From positions 1 through 34,789 of IMG/VR virus record IMGVR_UViG_3300025000_000277: a stretch of 34,789 nucleotides of DNA, one strand, 5' to 3'. The stretch's first letter is position 1. Every line of letters starts with the position of its first letter. Origin of the DNA: a virus. Shown one piece after another: positions 21,783-30,410 of this stretch. A program made the position numbers and the translations under genes. The notes under the pieces are model-generated. The model ran no database searches and was not told where the DNA came from. It saw only the letters and a list, made by a program, of their open reading frames with translations.

Positions 21783-23622
21783 ACTGCTGAAAATGCTTGA
21801 ATCAGGTAGACTGAGCGATAAGGAAGAGATAGAGCTTCTGCAACTGCTTGAAGCTGAACGGAAAGAAGAAGCGCTGCAGGATGAGGTTATTTTTGCTGAA
21901 GAGTACATAAAAATCGTCAATAAAAACGGCGAATTAGTACCGCTTAAGCTCAATAGCATACAGCGTAAAATCCATGAAACAAAGAAGAAATTACGCGCAT
22001 TAGGAAAACTGGTAAGAATCATTGTTATCAAGCCTAGACAGTGTGGCGTTTCTACTGATGCACAGGGCAATATGATTTACAACACAACAACCAAAGAGAA
22101 CCGGACAGGTTTGATTGTCGCCCATACGCAACCTGCAACGACTATCATATTTGAAAAAGCAAGATATATGTATACCAATCTTCCGGCACACACAAAACCG
22201 CTCTTACAGGCTTCTAATGCCAAGGAACTTGTATTTGACAGACCAACAGGCTACAAAGGGAAGGGCAAGGGATTGCACAGCAAGATAAGCATACAGGTAG
22301 CAGGAGATGTCAACATAGGCCGTGGTGACACTATACATTATTTCCATGCCAGCGAATTCGCTTTCTGGCCTGCTCCAGATGGTAAAAGCCCAAAGAAACA
22401 GCTTGCAGGTATAATGGCAGCCATGCCGAAAACTCTTGATACAGATGCTGAAATTGAATCAACAGCAAATGGGTATAACGACTTTAAAGAGCTGTGCGAC
22501 GACGCTTTAGACGGAAAAAACGAATGGACATTACTATTCTTTGCATGGCACGATTTTGAGTTGAACGTCATGCCTTGCACGGAAGAAGAACGCCAAAAAC
22601 TATTAAACAGCATTGACGAAAAAGAAGTTAGGGAATACCTTCTAGGAACAGAAGGACAGCCTGGAATAATCAAAGCATTTAATCTCACAAAAGAACAAAT
22701 CAAGTGGTGGATATGGACATATAGAAACGATAACAACGGCGACCTTCCAATGATGCAGCAGGAAAATCCTTCATCATACAATGAGGCGTTCATAGCATCA
22801 GGTACACCAATATTTAACAACGCAAGAGTTAACGCAAGGATTGAAGTGTTGCGTAAAAAATATAAAGACGTAAAGCCCGGAGATTGCCCGAAGCGTGGAC
22901 ATTTTTATTTCGAGTGGGATAATCCAGAAACAGAAGATAGGATAAAAGAAAAGTCTATCAGGTGGGTTGACGACCCGAACGGCTATATCACAATATATGA
23001 GCCTCCACAATCCGGATACCCTTATGTCATAGGTGGCGATACCAAAGGGGAAAGTATAAACAGCGATAAGTATGCTGGTGCTGTAATAAACAATGTTACT
23101 GGAAATAGAGCAGCTACATTACACGGGCAGTGGACACATTCAAAGCCTTATACGTGGCAAATGTACTGTTTAGGCATGTATTACAACCTTGCTTTAATCG
23201 GAATAGAAATGAATTTTAATACTGGCCCAATTGAAGAACTTGAACGACTTCATTATCCACGGCAATATATGAGAAAAAAATACGACGATCTTTCTGGTGA
23301 ATTCAAAAATGCTCACGGATGGAAAACTGATGGCAATACCAGAAGGTTAATAATCGACAAAGAAATCCATTTAATAAATAACAACATTGAACTATTTAAT
23401 GATATTACCATGCTCAATGAATGTATCACCTTCATTCGCAAAGATGGTAAACCTGATGCCATGAACGGCAAACACGACGACGCTTTATTCGCAGACATGA
23501 TAGCCAACGAAATAAGGCGGCACCAGTCTTTCCAGTCAGAAACAATCCGAGAAGTCCAGCGCGGCAGCTTCGACAACGATAATTCAAGTAGCGGATATGA
23601 GAGCGAATCGCCATTCGATTGA
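21769..23622 (+). CDS. terL: terminase large subunit
   Basis: A protein of 617 residues with a TTG start 9 nt after AAAAGGAG. The ATPase has an adapted Walker A KPRQCGVST at 88-96 and Walker B with the acidic residue in IHYFHASEFAFW at 189-200. The nuclease domain has IGGDTKGES with Asp424 and an acidic pair KHDDALFADMIANE near 567-580. It drives DNA into the head and cuts it. An N-terminal acidic helical region (1-45) would meet the small subunit. Confidence 0.95.
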   Translation: MNKDELLKMLESGRLSDKEEIELLQLLEAERKEEALQDEVIFAEEYIKIVNKNGELVPLKLNSIQRKIHETKKKLRALGKLVRIIVIKPRQCGVSTDAQGNMIYNTTTKENRTGLIVAHTQPATTIIFEKARYMYTNLPAHTKPLLQASNAKELVFDRPTGYKGKGKGLHSKISIQVAGDVNIGRGDTIHYFHASEFAFWPAPDGKSPKKQLAGIMAAMPKTLDTDAEIESTANGYNDFKELCDDALDGKNEWTLLFFAWHDFELNVMPCTEEERQKLLNSIDEKEVREYLLGTEGQPGIIKAFNLTKEQIKWWIWTYRNDNNGDLPMMQQENPSSYNEAFIASGTPIFNNARVNARIEVLRKKYKDVKPGDCPKRGHFYFEWDNPETEDRIKEKSIRWVDDPNGYITIYEPPQSGYPYVIGGDTKGESINSDKYAGAVINNVTGNRAATLHGQWTHSKPYTWQMYCLGMYYNLALIGIEMNFNTGPIEELERLHYPRQYMRKKYDDLSGEFKNAHGWKTDGNTRRLIIDKEIHLINNNIELFNDITMLNECITFIRKDGKPDAMNGKHDDALFADMIANEIRRHQSFQSETIREVQRGSFDNDNSSSGYESESPFD

Positions 23623-23631
23623 GGAAGAAAG

Positions 23632-23655
23632 TACACTGAAAAACCGTGATAGAAT
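23632..23655 (+). promoter_or_regulatory. late-type promoter motif 2
   Basis: TACAC, 10 nt (ending AAAAACCG), TGA, TAGAAT. It shares its spacing and the AAACCG-TG stretch with the site at 28492. It lies 28 bp before the gene at 23683, with no terminator between. Confidence 0.5.
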
Positions 23656-23682
23656 TATAAGTGAAGGGAAGGTGTTTATAAA

Positions 23683-24009
23683 ATGCCGAAACAATTTTTC
23701 TATCAAGATAGCGCAACAGGTAAAGACATTCTACACGACTGTATCGACAGGTCGCTTCTATTACTGCCCGAAATGCTTCAATCAAACAAAAAGATGGATG
23801 CAAACAAAGTAACCGCTATTGTAGCGGCTATTGAAAAATTGCTTGTTATAAGAAAGCAATTTGTCCAGGATTGGCTTTATCCAGTAGAGATAGCTTCAAG
23901 CACGAACTTCTCTGAATGCTCTGGAAAAATTAAACAAGCAGCAAAAGAGTATTGGAGCAATAAGTTTGAAGCAATGGACAAAGAACTTGAACAGGAGGAA
24001 ATGCCATGA
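23683..24009 (+). CDS. hypothetical protein
   Basis: A protein of 108 residues after GGGAAGGTG. It is helical with an aromatic core (LLLLPEMLQSNKKMDANKVT, then VQDWLYPVEIAS). It is the first gene after a late-type promoter. No family is recognised. Confidence 0.68.
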   Translation: MPKQFFYQDSATGKDILHDCIDRSLLLLPEMLQSNKKMDANKVTAIVAAIEKLLVIRKQFVQDWLYPVEIASSTNFSECSGKIKQAAKEYWSNKFEAMDKELEQEEMP

Positions 24010-24326
24010 AACAGTACATATCTGAAGAACAATTAAACGAACTGACATGGGGGCAGCAAAGCAAACTTGCTTGTTTGATATACGGAAACACTATACCGGC
24101 TCCAATTGATGGCAATGAGGTTACAATAGGTAAAATGATTGAACTTCTTGCTGAACAAAAAGACTTCGTACATTTTACCGTTTGGGATAGCAAATCTGAA
24201 ACGAGAGGAATTAAATATCAGAAAATAGCAATTGTTGATGGGGCTGGGGAAGATTGCAGCATGGTGCAGCATGAAAGCGAAGAGATTTGTGACGCTTTGT
24301 GGGAGGCGGTGAAAACAATATTATGA
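24006..24326 (+). CDS. hypothetical protein
   Basis: A protein of 106 residues, coupled by ATGA to both neighbours. It has an N-terminal SEEQLNELTWGQQSKLACLIYG region and later FVHFTVWDSKSETRG. No family is recognised. Confidence 0.68.
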   Translation: MKQYISEEQLNELTWGQQSKLACLIYGNTIPAPIDGNEVTIGKMIELLAEQKDFVHFTVWDSKSETRGIKYQKIAIVDGAGEDCSMVQHESEEICDALWEAVKTIL

Positions 24327-24565
24327 TTAACCTATTTCTCATCCTCGGCATCGCCCTAATCCTTCTCCTCTCCACCTACACCGCCCTAATCTACGGCATC
24401 CGTCTCGGCAAAGCTATGCAGCATGATATTCCACCTGTGCCGATTGAATCAGCCGTGAATGCCTTTAAGGGAGTGTACAAGCTGATAAAGAGCAAGACGC
24501 ATAAATCGTATTATGAGAAGAAAGTACCAAAACAGGACGATGGTACAAACCCATTGTGGCAGTAG
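24323..24565 (+). CDS. single-pass membrane protein
   Basis: A protein of 80 residues from ATG 24323, which overlaps the previous stop; a GTG at 24299 inside the previous gene is less likely. Residues 1-23 form a hydrophobic helix (INLFLILGIALILLLSTYTA), followed by a basic tail. Function unknown. Confidence 0.68.
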   Translation: MINLFLILGIALILLLSTYTALIYGIRLGKAMQHDIPPVPIESAVNAFKGVYKLIKSKTHKSYYEKKVPKQDDGTNPLWQ

Positions 24566-24584
24566 GAGGGAGGAATGAAAAGTA

Positions 24585-24854
24585 ATGAGCAGATTTATAG
24601 CAAGACAACCAAACGGACTATTATGTAGATTTTCAACAGTTGTCGATTGCCCTACGGCTTGGAACATGACCGAACAGGAATATATCAATCTGTGTATTGA
24701 AGAAGCGAAGGAAGAAGCTGAACGGGAGGCTAAAGAAATTCTTGCTAAATACGTCAGGCCTTTTAACCAAGTGATGGTTTCATTTAAACCTGAGAACATG
24801 ACAAAGAAAAAATTTGAGGAGTTTTTAAAGGAAACAGCGATAAAGATTGATTAA
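24585..24854 (+). CDS. conserved phage protein of unknown function
   Basis: A protein of 89 residues with GGAGGGAGG upstream. It starts MSRFIARQPNGLLCRFSTVVDCPTAWN, an opening I associate with small phage proteins, then has a charged coiled coil. The function is unknown. Confidence 0.72.
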   Translation: MSRFIARQPNGLLCRFSTVVDCPTAWNMTEQEYINLCIEEAKEEAEREAKEILAKYVRPFNQVMVSFKPENMTKKKFEEFLKETAIKID

Positions 24855-24884
24855 ACAGGCTATAAGCCGGAAGGAAGGGCTATT

Positions 24885-25091
24885 GTGAGTTATAAAGCAA
24901 AAATAACCGATTGGCTAAAATCGTGCATCGAAGGTTTGGAATCAGCAGAACCAAATAAACCAAACGGTAACATCGAAATGACAGTTGAGCTTAGAGATGT
25001 AATAGTTGAAAACTTAAAGAAGCTTGACGAGTACAATAAACAACTACAAAAAGCGCATGTTGTTAATGCGGCAGAAATGATGGAGAGGTAA
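24885..25091 (+). CDS. hypothetical helical protein
   Basis: A protein of 68 residues from a GTG with GAAGGAAGG upstream. It is helical and ends in a coiled coil (VENLKKLDEYNKQLQKA). No family is recognised. Confidence 0.62.
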   Translation: MSYKAKITDWLKSCIEGLESAEPNKPNGNIEMTVELRDVIVENLKKLDEYNKQLQKAHVVNAAEMMER

Positions 25092-25093
25092 AC

Positions 25094-25501
25094 ATGCTAT
25101 ACAAAGAAACTGAATGTATTTTATCCGAACAGCAGATTAAAGACAAACTGCAATACTGGAAAGCCATACTAGGCCTTGAAAATTGGGAAATTAAGATTTT
25201 GCTTAAACGTCAAAGAGATATGAAACCAGACACGCAAGCGAATGTCTCATGGGTGATTCAGAAAGCCTCGGCAACGATCGCTATGGTGTGCAACGAGGAT
25301 TACGATAGCTGCCTGTGGCCTCGTGATATGGAACAGTCTCTTGTGCATGAACTACTGCATGTCAAATGTTCTGTGTTTGATAGCTTTGAGGATGGCACTC
25401 TGCAAGACGTTATGCACGAACAATACATCGACAGTATGGCAAAAATTATTGTCACGATGGATAGAGAAAGGCGTGGAGAGTATGCCAATGCAAGGCCGTA
25501 G
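25094..25501 (+). CDS. zincin-like phage protein
   Basis: A protein of 135 residues. HELLH at 85-89 in SLVHELLHV is the zinc motif HExxH, and His108-Glu109 further on (VMHEQYIDSMA) could complete the site. An N-terminal region (QYWKAILGLENWEIKILL) resembles SprT-type or phage metallopeptidases. It is the second HExxH protein of the window. Its overlap with the next gene suggests co-translation. Confidence 0.7.
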   Translation: MLYKETECILSEQQIKDKLQYWKAILGLENWEIKILLKRQRDMKPDTQANVSWVIQKASATIAMVCNEDYDSCLWPRDMEQSLVHELLHVKCSVFDSFEDGTLQDVMHEQYIDSMAKIIVTMDRERRGEYANARP

Positions 25502-25715
25502 AAAGCCCTATACAGCAATCGGAATCAAGCGGTGCAAATGTGTACGCTGTGACAAACCAGCTCATGCAGCATGGCAAGCGTGCGCAGATGGAAGGCTTCA
25601 CAGACCGCTGTGTATCGAGTGCGATATTGCACTGAATGAAATGGTGCTGAAATGGGTGGGTTTTCCGGATTGGGAAGAAAAGATGCTGAAGTATAAGGAT
25701 GGGCTAAGGAGGTAA
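25488..25715 (+). CDS. zinc-finger-like phage protein
   Basis: A protein of 75 residues from ATG 25488, with GGAGAG 7 nt away; ATG 25482 is possible. CKCVRC and a later CIEC, with spaced His, suggest a treble-clef or ribbon. An open frame extends upstream but only within the previous gene. Function unknown. Confidence 0.65.
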   Translation: MQGRRKPYTAIGIKRCKCVRCDKPAHAAWQACADGRLHRPLCIECDIALNEMVLKWVGFPDWEEKMLKYKDGLRR

Positions 25716-25717
25716 CC

Positions 25718-25900
25718 ATGCAACTCCAAAAGATAAAATGTACCAATCCGGAATGCAACAAAACTCTTGGTGAGGCATCCGGCGAATTTAAAAGGATATG
25801 CCAACGATGCGGATGGACAACTCATGTTGTAGTAACGTCCGATGGCATTATAAAGTTAAGCGAAAACGGAAAAGGCGAAAGGGTGAAGGCTAATGGTTAA
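25718..25900 (+). CDS. Com-like zinc-ribbon protein
   Basis: A protein of 60 residues after AAGGAGG. KIKCTNPECNKTLGEASGEF and RICQRCGW form a four-Cys ribbon like the Mu Com translational regulator family. Com binds RNA to allow translation of a phage gene. Here the partner gene is not evident. Confidence 0.75.
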   Translation: MQLQKIKCTNPECNKTLGEASGEFKRICQRCGWTTHVVVTSDGIIKLSENGKGERVKANG

Positions 25901-26114
25901 GGATTGTGCCGGACTAAAAGACGGTAAATGTACGTGGCTGAGAAACGATAAGTGTAAAGGGGCAAGGTGTTCTTTCTACAAGACCAAAGAACAGGAAGAA
26001 GCTTCACGCAGTAAGGCATCAAGCCGCATTGCCAGTCTCGAACAAAGCCAACAAGTATACATAGCAGATAAATATTGCAGTGGTAAAATGCTGTGGTTAC
26101 AAGGGGATAATTGA
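25893..26114 (+). CDS. Cys-rich phage protein
   Basis: A protein of 73 residues, overlapping the Com-like gene by 8 bp. CAGLKDGKCTW, CKGARC and later YCSGK form a compact Cys-rich unit. Its stop lies 19 bp before the -10 box of late promoter 3. No function is recognised. Confidence 0.68.
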   Translation: MVKDCAGLKDGKCTWLRNDKCKGARCSFYKTKEQEEASRSKASSRIASLEQSQQVYIADKYCSGKMLWLQGDN

Positions 26115-26136
26115 TTTAAGTAAACCATGTTAAAAT
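26113..26136 (+). promoter_or_regulatory. late-type promoter motif 3
   Basis: GATTT, 10 nt (ending AAACCA), TGT, TAAAAT. This is the weakest match to GACTC, but the extended -10 and spacing agree with the other sites. It lies just upstream of a terminator (26172-26212) and the portal gene. Confidence 0.48.
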
Positions 26137-26171
26137 AAAGGTAACAGAATACATAAATTAGAGCAACCCGC

Positions 26172-26212
26172 GCGGTTCGGTCAGTAGAAATACTGTCTGA
26201 ATCGCTTTTTTT
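26172..26212 (+). terminator. strong leader terminator before portal gene
   Basis: GCGGTTCGGTCAGTA (26172-26186) pairs with TACTGTCTGAATCGC (26191-26205) with two G-T pairs and one mismatch around GAAA, followed by seven T. An alternative AACC/GGTT stem (26165-26177) overlaps its left arm. With the promoter at 26131 it makes a leader of about 70 nt that stops 17 nt before the portal gene start, so portal expression needs read-through or another start. Confidence 0.82.
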
Positions 26213-26229
26213 ATTTACAGGAGGTACAT

Positions 26230-28296
26230 ATGGCACTATTTGGATTGGTCAAGGACAATAAAAAAGTATCCCCCCGCAACACGCAGGAAGAAAACGATCT
26301 TGTCTGCAAGATTGATACCGCTCAACAGTATGCAGAGGGTGGAACACGAACCGATATTGAAGTGTGCTGGGAGGATGAATACAAAATATATCAGGGCGGT
26401 GGCAAACAATGGGACACCACAAAAGGGCTTCGTACGTCCAAAGGTAAGAAGCGCAATTTCAATAGTGAAGATAATTTCGTATTCCCCATGATGCGTAATA
26501 TGCTTGCACCTTTCTCCGTTGCTCCATCAATGGAAATATCCGGCGTTGAACCAATGGATGATGAAGCTGCCGACACATTAAATAACCTTGTACCGCATAT
26601 TCTGTCCCGAAACAAATTTCAAGACCAATGGGGTAAACTTGCTGAACAGTTTGTCGGGTATGGTCCTGCTATAGAATATGTCGGATATGACCAGCACTGG
26701 ATAGGTGGTACCGGACCCGACAAATGGGTAGGTGAGATTAAGACTGAAGCTGTCAAGAAAGAAGAATTTTACCCCGATCCTGCCATACTGGATTTAGAGG
26801 AACGGTTACAGGATTGCTCATATATCAACCGGAAACAGCGCAAAAAATTACAATGGTTTGCTGACACCTGGGAGAAGGGCCAATACGTCCTTGAAGATTC
26901 ACTTGATATTCCAAAAGGCAAAGAGGATGAAGGGCAAGAACCAAATCAAGCCACACTGATTACCCATTTCCACAAAGGAACGCCTTATTTCGTATCGGAT
27001 GAATGGAAGAAGATATTCCTTGAAAAAGCTCAATTAGCAGAATCAGAATCAAATCTGCCCTTCTACGCCAAAGATTTACGAGATATGGCGGAGGGTACAT
27101 TAAAGGGCGTACATTGTGCCTACAAAGCCGGTACAATTCTATTGGACTATATACCATACATATATGACGATGGGCTGTATCCCTTCGTTTACAGGGTGCT
27201 ATACTCTGACGAAAAGCAACCTTGGGGAATGGGCGAGATACGGAACGTTGTCATACCTCAAATCCTACACAACAAGGCTGATGAAATCGAACTGGGCGCA
27301 ATGCTTGGACAAGGCTTAGGCGGAGCGTATTATAATCAAGGCGCCTTGTCGAATGCTCAACGCGAGGAACTCATGGACAATATTGCCAAAGCGAACGCAT
27401 GGCATGAGGTTACTGACATAAACGGAATCCATGAAAAGAAAGCCGTACAAGTGCCAGCCAGCATAATCAATTTCAAAGAAGGTAAGAAGGATGTAATTGA
27501 CTTAATAAGCGGAAACACGGCTATTCTGCAAGGTTTATCCATCGGCGCAAACGTACCGTATAAAACCGTTGCTGAACTTGGCGCAAGGGCTGATGCAAGA
27601 ACGCGGCATAAAGCAAAGGTACTGGAAGGCTTCATGATTGAGTTTGTACAGCTTATCATAAACCGTATCGCACAATTCTATACAGAAGATAGGAAGTACC
27701 GCATATTGGGTGAGAATCAAGCCAAACAGATACAGGCTAAAGCATATAAAGTATTGCAGGAGATAGCTTCTGCACCGCAAGGAACTGACCCAGCAACGCA
27801 GTTACAGGCTATGGTAGACCTTCTGACATTCATTAAGACACAGCAAGAGAAGCCTAAATCCGGTACATTCAAACGCGGTATGCTGGTTAAAACATGGGAC
27901 AGACAAACAGATGAAAACGGTCAATCAATGGTAGAGGAATTTATACCGGAGTTTGACGTCAAAGTTAAGATAGCAGAGGATAAGCCTACAGACAGGAACT
28001 ATTATACAACAATGGCTATACAGCTACTTGGTAAAGCAATGGGAACTAAGGCTTTGTGGAAAACTCTCGATGAAGGTCGCTTCCCTCCGATTGATGAAAT
28101 TCTGGCTGAACTTGATGAGATGCAGAAGGCACAAGCGGAAGCAGTATCACAACAGCAACAGGCTATGATGCAAGCACAACAACAGGAGAAGGAACAGGAT
28201 AAACAAGCAAGCCTCGAAAAGATAGATAGGCAGAATCAATCCATGGAGAAGCAGGTTGCAATGTCGGCTATGGCGAAAGCGGGTGCTAAACGATGA
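26230..28296 (+). CDS. portal protein
   Basis: A protein of 688 residues with ACAGGAGG before the ATG. It follows terminase and precedes scaffold and capsid. Its length and acidic helical core (LAEQFVGYGPAIEYVG, then QILHNKADEIELGAMLGQ, VAELGARADARTRHKAKVLEG) match large portal proteins of the P22-like class. The last 70 residues are Gln/Glu-rich (EAVSQQQQAMMQAQQQEKEQ), typical of portal C-termini. It forms the ring through which DNA enters the head. Confidence 0.85.
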   Translation: MALFGLVKDNKKVSPRNTQEENDLVCKIDTAQQYAEGGTRTDIEVCWEDEYKIYQGGGKQWDTTKGLRTSKGKKRNFNSEDNFVFPMMRNMLAPFSVAPSMEISGVEPMDDEAADTLNNLVPHILSRNKFQDQWGKLAEQFVGYGPAIEYVGYDQHWIGGTGPDKWVGEIKTEAVKKEEFYPDPAILDLEERLQDCSYINRKQRKKLQWFADTWEKGQYVLEDSLDIPKGKEDEGQEPNQATLITHFHKGTPYFVSDEWKKIFLEKAQLAESESNLPFYAKDLRDMAEGTLKGVHCAYKAGTILLDYIPYIYDDGLYPFVYRVLYSDEKQPWGMGEIRNVVIPQILHNKADEIELGAMLGQGLGGAYYNQGALSNAQREELMDNIAKANAWHEVTDINGIHEKKAVQVPASIINFKEGKKDVIDLISGNTAILQGLSIGANVPYKTVAELGARADARTRHKAKVLEGFMIEFVQLIINRIAQFYTEDRKYRILGENQAKQIQAKAYKVLQEIASAPQGTDPATQLQAMVDLLTFIKTQQEKPKSGTFKRGMLVKTWDRQTDENGQSMVEEFIPEFDVKVKIAEDKPTDRNYYTTMAIQLLGKAMGTKALWKTLDEGRFPPIDEILAELDEMQKAQAEAVSQQQQAMMQAQQQEKEQDKQASLEKIDRQNQSMEKQVAMSAMAKAGAKR

Positions 28297-28481
28297 ATGA
28301 GACAGGTGAAATTGTTAAGGCATTAGTAGACGAAAGAGTGATATTCTGTTCAAAGTGTGGGCATAAGATAGCTTCAACAAAAGGCTTCAAGCGCGGTTTA
28401 GGTAATGGCAGTATATTTCTTATCTGCAAACATAAAGATGCAGGAAAGGTTTGCAAGACAGTAAATCAGATTGATTTGTAG
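28293..28481 (+). CDS. small zinc-ribbon protein
   Basis: A protein of 62 residues coupled to the portal gene (ATGA). CSKCGHKI and then CKHKDAGKVC form a likely zinc site. Com-like or host-modifying ribbons are common here in phages. The function is unknown. Confidence 0.7.
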   Translation: MNETGEIVKALVDERVIFCSKCGHKIASTKGFKRGLGNGSIFLICKHKDAGKVCKTVNQIDL

Positions 28482-28491
28482 GCGATAAAAG

Positions 28492-28515
28492 GACTCATAA
28501 AAACCGTGCTATACT
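28492..28515 (+). promoter_or_regulatory. late-type promoter motif 4
   Basis: GACTC, 10 nt (ATAAAAACCG), TGC, TATACT. The -10 is close to consensus with an extended TG. It begins a leader that ends in the terminator at 28608, before the scaffold gene. Confidence 0.55.
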
Positions 28516-28545
28516 GAAATTGAAGGACAATTAAATCGCAAGTAA

Positions 28546-28608
28546 AACTGCTTTAAGCGGTTGCAAACGAGAGACTTGAAAAAGTTTCCCGAGCAGCCGC
28601 TTTTTTTT
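28546..28608 (+). terminator. leader terminator with competing hairpin
   Basis: AAGCGGTTGC (28555-28564) pairs with GCAGCCGCTT (28593-28602), enclosing the inner stem GAGACTT-GAAA-AAGTTTC, and is followed by eight T (28601-28608). AACTGC (28546-28551) can instead pair with GCGGTT (28557-28562) and break the terminator. This is the layout of a transcriptional attenuator. Confidence 0.78.
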
Positions 28609-28679
28609 ATTTGAAACCATCCGGTGACACCAACCGGTTAGTTAATATATCGCCGAAACCAGGCGGGAGGAATTGAAAC

Positions 28680-29690
28680 ATGATTAAGAACATTTATCTC
28701 CAACGATTCGCAGAAGAAACCATTCCGGCGAAGCAGGAGGAAGTGAAGGACATTGGCAACAAGCCGGAGGAACCAAAGCCATTTACCAGCACAATACGCA
28801 GCATTTTTGGCTTGAAGGACAAGGAACCCGTCAAAGCGGAACCGGCGAAAGAGATTGACAAAAAGCCAGATGAAAAGCCAGTGGAAGAAAAGCCAGTGGA
28901 AGAAAAGCCAGTGGAAGAAAAGCCGGAAACTTCAAAGGAACCTGACACCAAGGAACCTGAGAAAGCCGCAGAGGAAGAATACGACACCCTCACAGTTCTT
29001 GGCAAGGAAAAGAAAGTTCCCGTCAGTGAACGCAAAATGTGGATGCAGAAGGGAATGGATTATGACTTTGTTAAGGGTGAGAAGGTGAAGGCAGAAGCGG
29101 CACTTTTGAGAGTTGCTAAACTTGAAGGCTTCAACACAGTTGATGAATACCTTGCGGAAGTTGGCAATCGGGAGAAGGCAAAACTGGCTGAACAGATTGA
29201 GGAAGCTGCTGGCGACCCTGACAAGATTAACGAGATTGTTCAGAACCATCCGGTAGTAGTTAAGACCAAAGAGGAACGGCGCGAGTTGGATTACGTGAAG
29301 GCCAAAACAGAACTCAGCAAGAGCGAGTTTTTCGCGAAGCTTGAACCGGAACTCGACAGATTGATGGAAGTTAACCCGACAGCCGACCCAAAGCTTGTTT
29401 ATCCGCTTATAGTCGGACAGTACGTTATGTCGGACGAGTACAAGCAGGAACAGGCTGCAAAGGGTACACAGGCTGCGCAGGAAAAAGCAGAAGCAAAGGC
29501 GGCGGCTGAGAGAAAAGTAATTTCCAACACACACGACAAAGAGCGGAGGACTACCCCTAAAGGTGGAGATGCCGGAGACGGCAAGGACGTTGTAATGGCT
29601 TCCGACTTCACAAAGAAAATTTCCGACATATTCGGAGTTTCGGCTTCAAAAGTAGCACAGAGATCACATGAAAAAATGAAAAGGAGTTGA
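28680..29690 (+). CDS. scaffold-like capsid assembly protein
   Basis: A protein of 336 residues after GGCGGGAGG. It is acidic and helical: a Pro/Glu/Lys-rich part with tandem KPVEE units at about 66-80, coiled-coil segments, and an Ala/Glu/Lys tail (about 260-290), ending with a basic C-terminus (SHEKMKRS). It lies between portal and capsid, the place of scaffolding proteins. The call rests on composition and position. Confidence 0.75.
   Translation: MIKNIYLQRFAEETIPAKQEEVKDIGNKPEEPKPFTSTIRSIFGLKDKEPVKAEPAKEIDKKPDEKPVEEKPVEEKPVEEKPETSKEPDTKEPEKAAEEEYDTLTVLGKEKKVPVSERKMWMQKGMDYDFVKGEKVKAEAALLRVAKLEGFNTVDEYLAEVGNREKAKLAEQIEEAAGDPDKINEIVQNHPVVVKTKEERRELDYVKAKTELSKSEFFAKLEPELDRLMEVNPTADPKLVYPLIVGQYVMSDEYKQEQAAKGTQAAQEKAEAKAAAERKVISNTHDKERRTTPKGGDAGDGKDVVMASDFTKKISDIFGVSASKVAQRSHEKMKRS
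28875..28919 (+). repeat. three tandem 15-bp repeats in the scaffold gene
   Basis: AAGCCAGTGGAAGAA occurs three times in perfect tandem (28875-28889, 28890-28904, 28905-28919), with partial copies on both sides. Each unit encodes KPVEE. The copy number is likely to vary by slippage. Confidence 0.92.
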
Positions 29691-29696
29691 TTTTAG

Positions 29697-30362
29697 ATGG
29701 CAGGTTTTTATTGGGCAAAGGATCTTAATGGTTCAAAAGTGCCAAACATACAGCCTCTACCCATACCTACAGCAACAGCAATTGAACAGGGGGAAATAGT
29801 TCTGTTTACCTCTGGAACTGGCGTTGCGGTATTAGCGGACCAAGACCAGGACGACCCGGCGATTGGTGCTGCTATAAACGCACATGCGGCCAATAGTGGG
29901 ACTGAAATAAAAGTATCCACTTCGCCCACGGCAGTTTACGGGCATAAGTGCGACAACATTATAACCGCAACAGGTGGAAGTACGACTACCTTTGTTGTTG
30001 CTGGCTTACTGCCTCAGACAGATAACCTCTGGATAGGTGGAAGATTGGAAGTTGTTACTTGTGCAGCTGACAGTTCTTTGGTTGGCAAGAAAATCTCTAT
30101 CACCGATTCCACAGGTAATACCGGAACAATCACATTTGGCGCACAGACCGCAGCTTTTGCAGCAGGTGACACCGCCAAGCTTTGTCCGGGGCCTTTGGCA
30201 ATAGGCGAGCATGGATGGGATTTGGATGCAAACAGCATGAACATCGATTGGGATACCAACGGTGGAGAACAATTACTGCTCGTAGATGCTGATCCTGCAA
30301 ACATGACCGCTTACTTCATGTTAAGGCTTCACCAGTTTGGTAATGACGGAGCAGCTAAGTAA
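29697..30362 (+). CDS. capsid-associated (decoration-like) protein
   Basis: A protein of 221 residues, rich in Thr, Gly and Ala and beta-like throughout (IEQGEIVLFTSGTGVAVLAD, then ISITDSTGNTGTITFG). Its place before the major capsid gene and its composition suggest a decoration or cement protein, but no family motif is recognised. Confidence 0.6.
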   Translation: MAGFYWAKDLNGSKVPNIQPLPIPTATAIEQGEIVLFTSGTGVAVLADQDQDDPAIGAAINAHAANSGTEIKVSTSPTAVYGHKCDNIITATGGSTTTFVVAGLLPQTDNLWIGGRLEVVTCAADSSLVGKKISITDSTGNTGTITFGAQTAAFAAGDTAKLCPGPLAIGEHGWDLDANSMNIDWDTNGGEQLLLVDADPANMTAYFMLRLHQFGNDGAAK

Positions 30363-30410
30363 AGTCCTGTAGACAACAGGCAAATCAACAATAAGAAGGA
30401 GTGAATTTTA

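Noticed and set aside
28694-29035. Minus-strand open frame with FSSTG repeats
   Set aside because: It is the shadow of the KPVEE tandem repeats in the scaffold gene; no ribosome site, and the plus-strand gene is clear.
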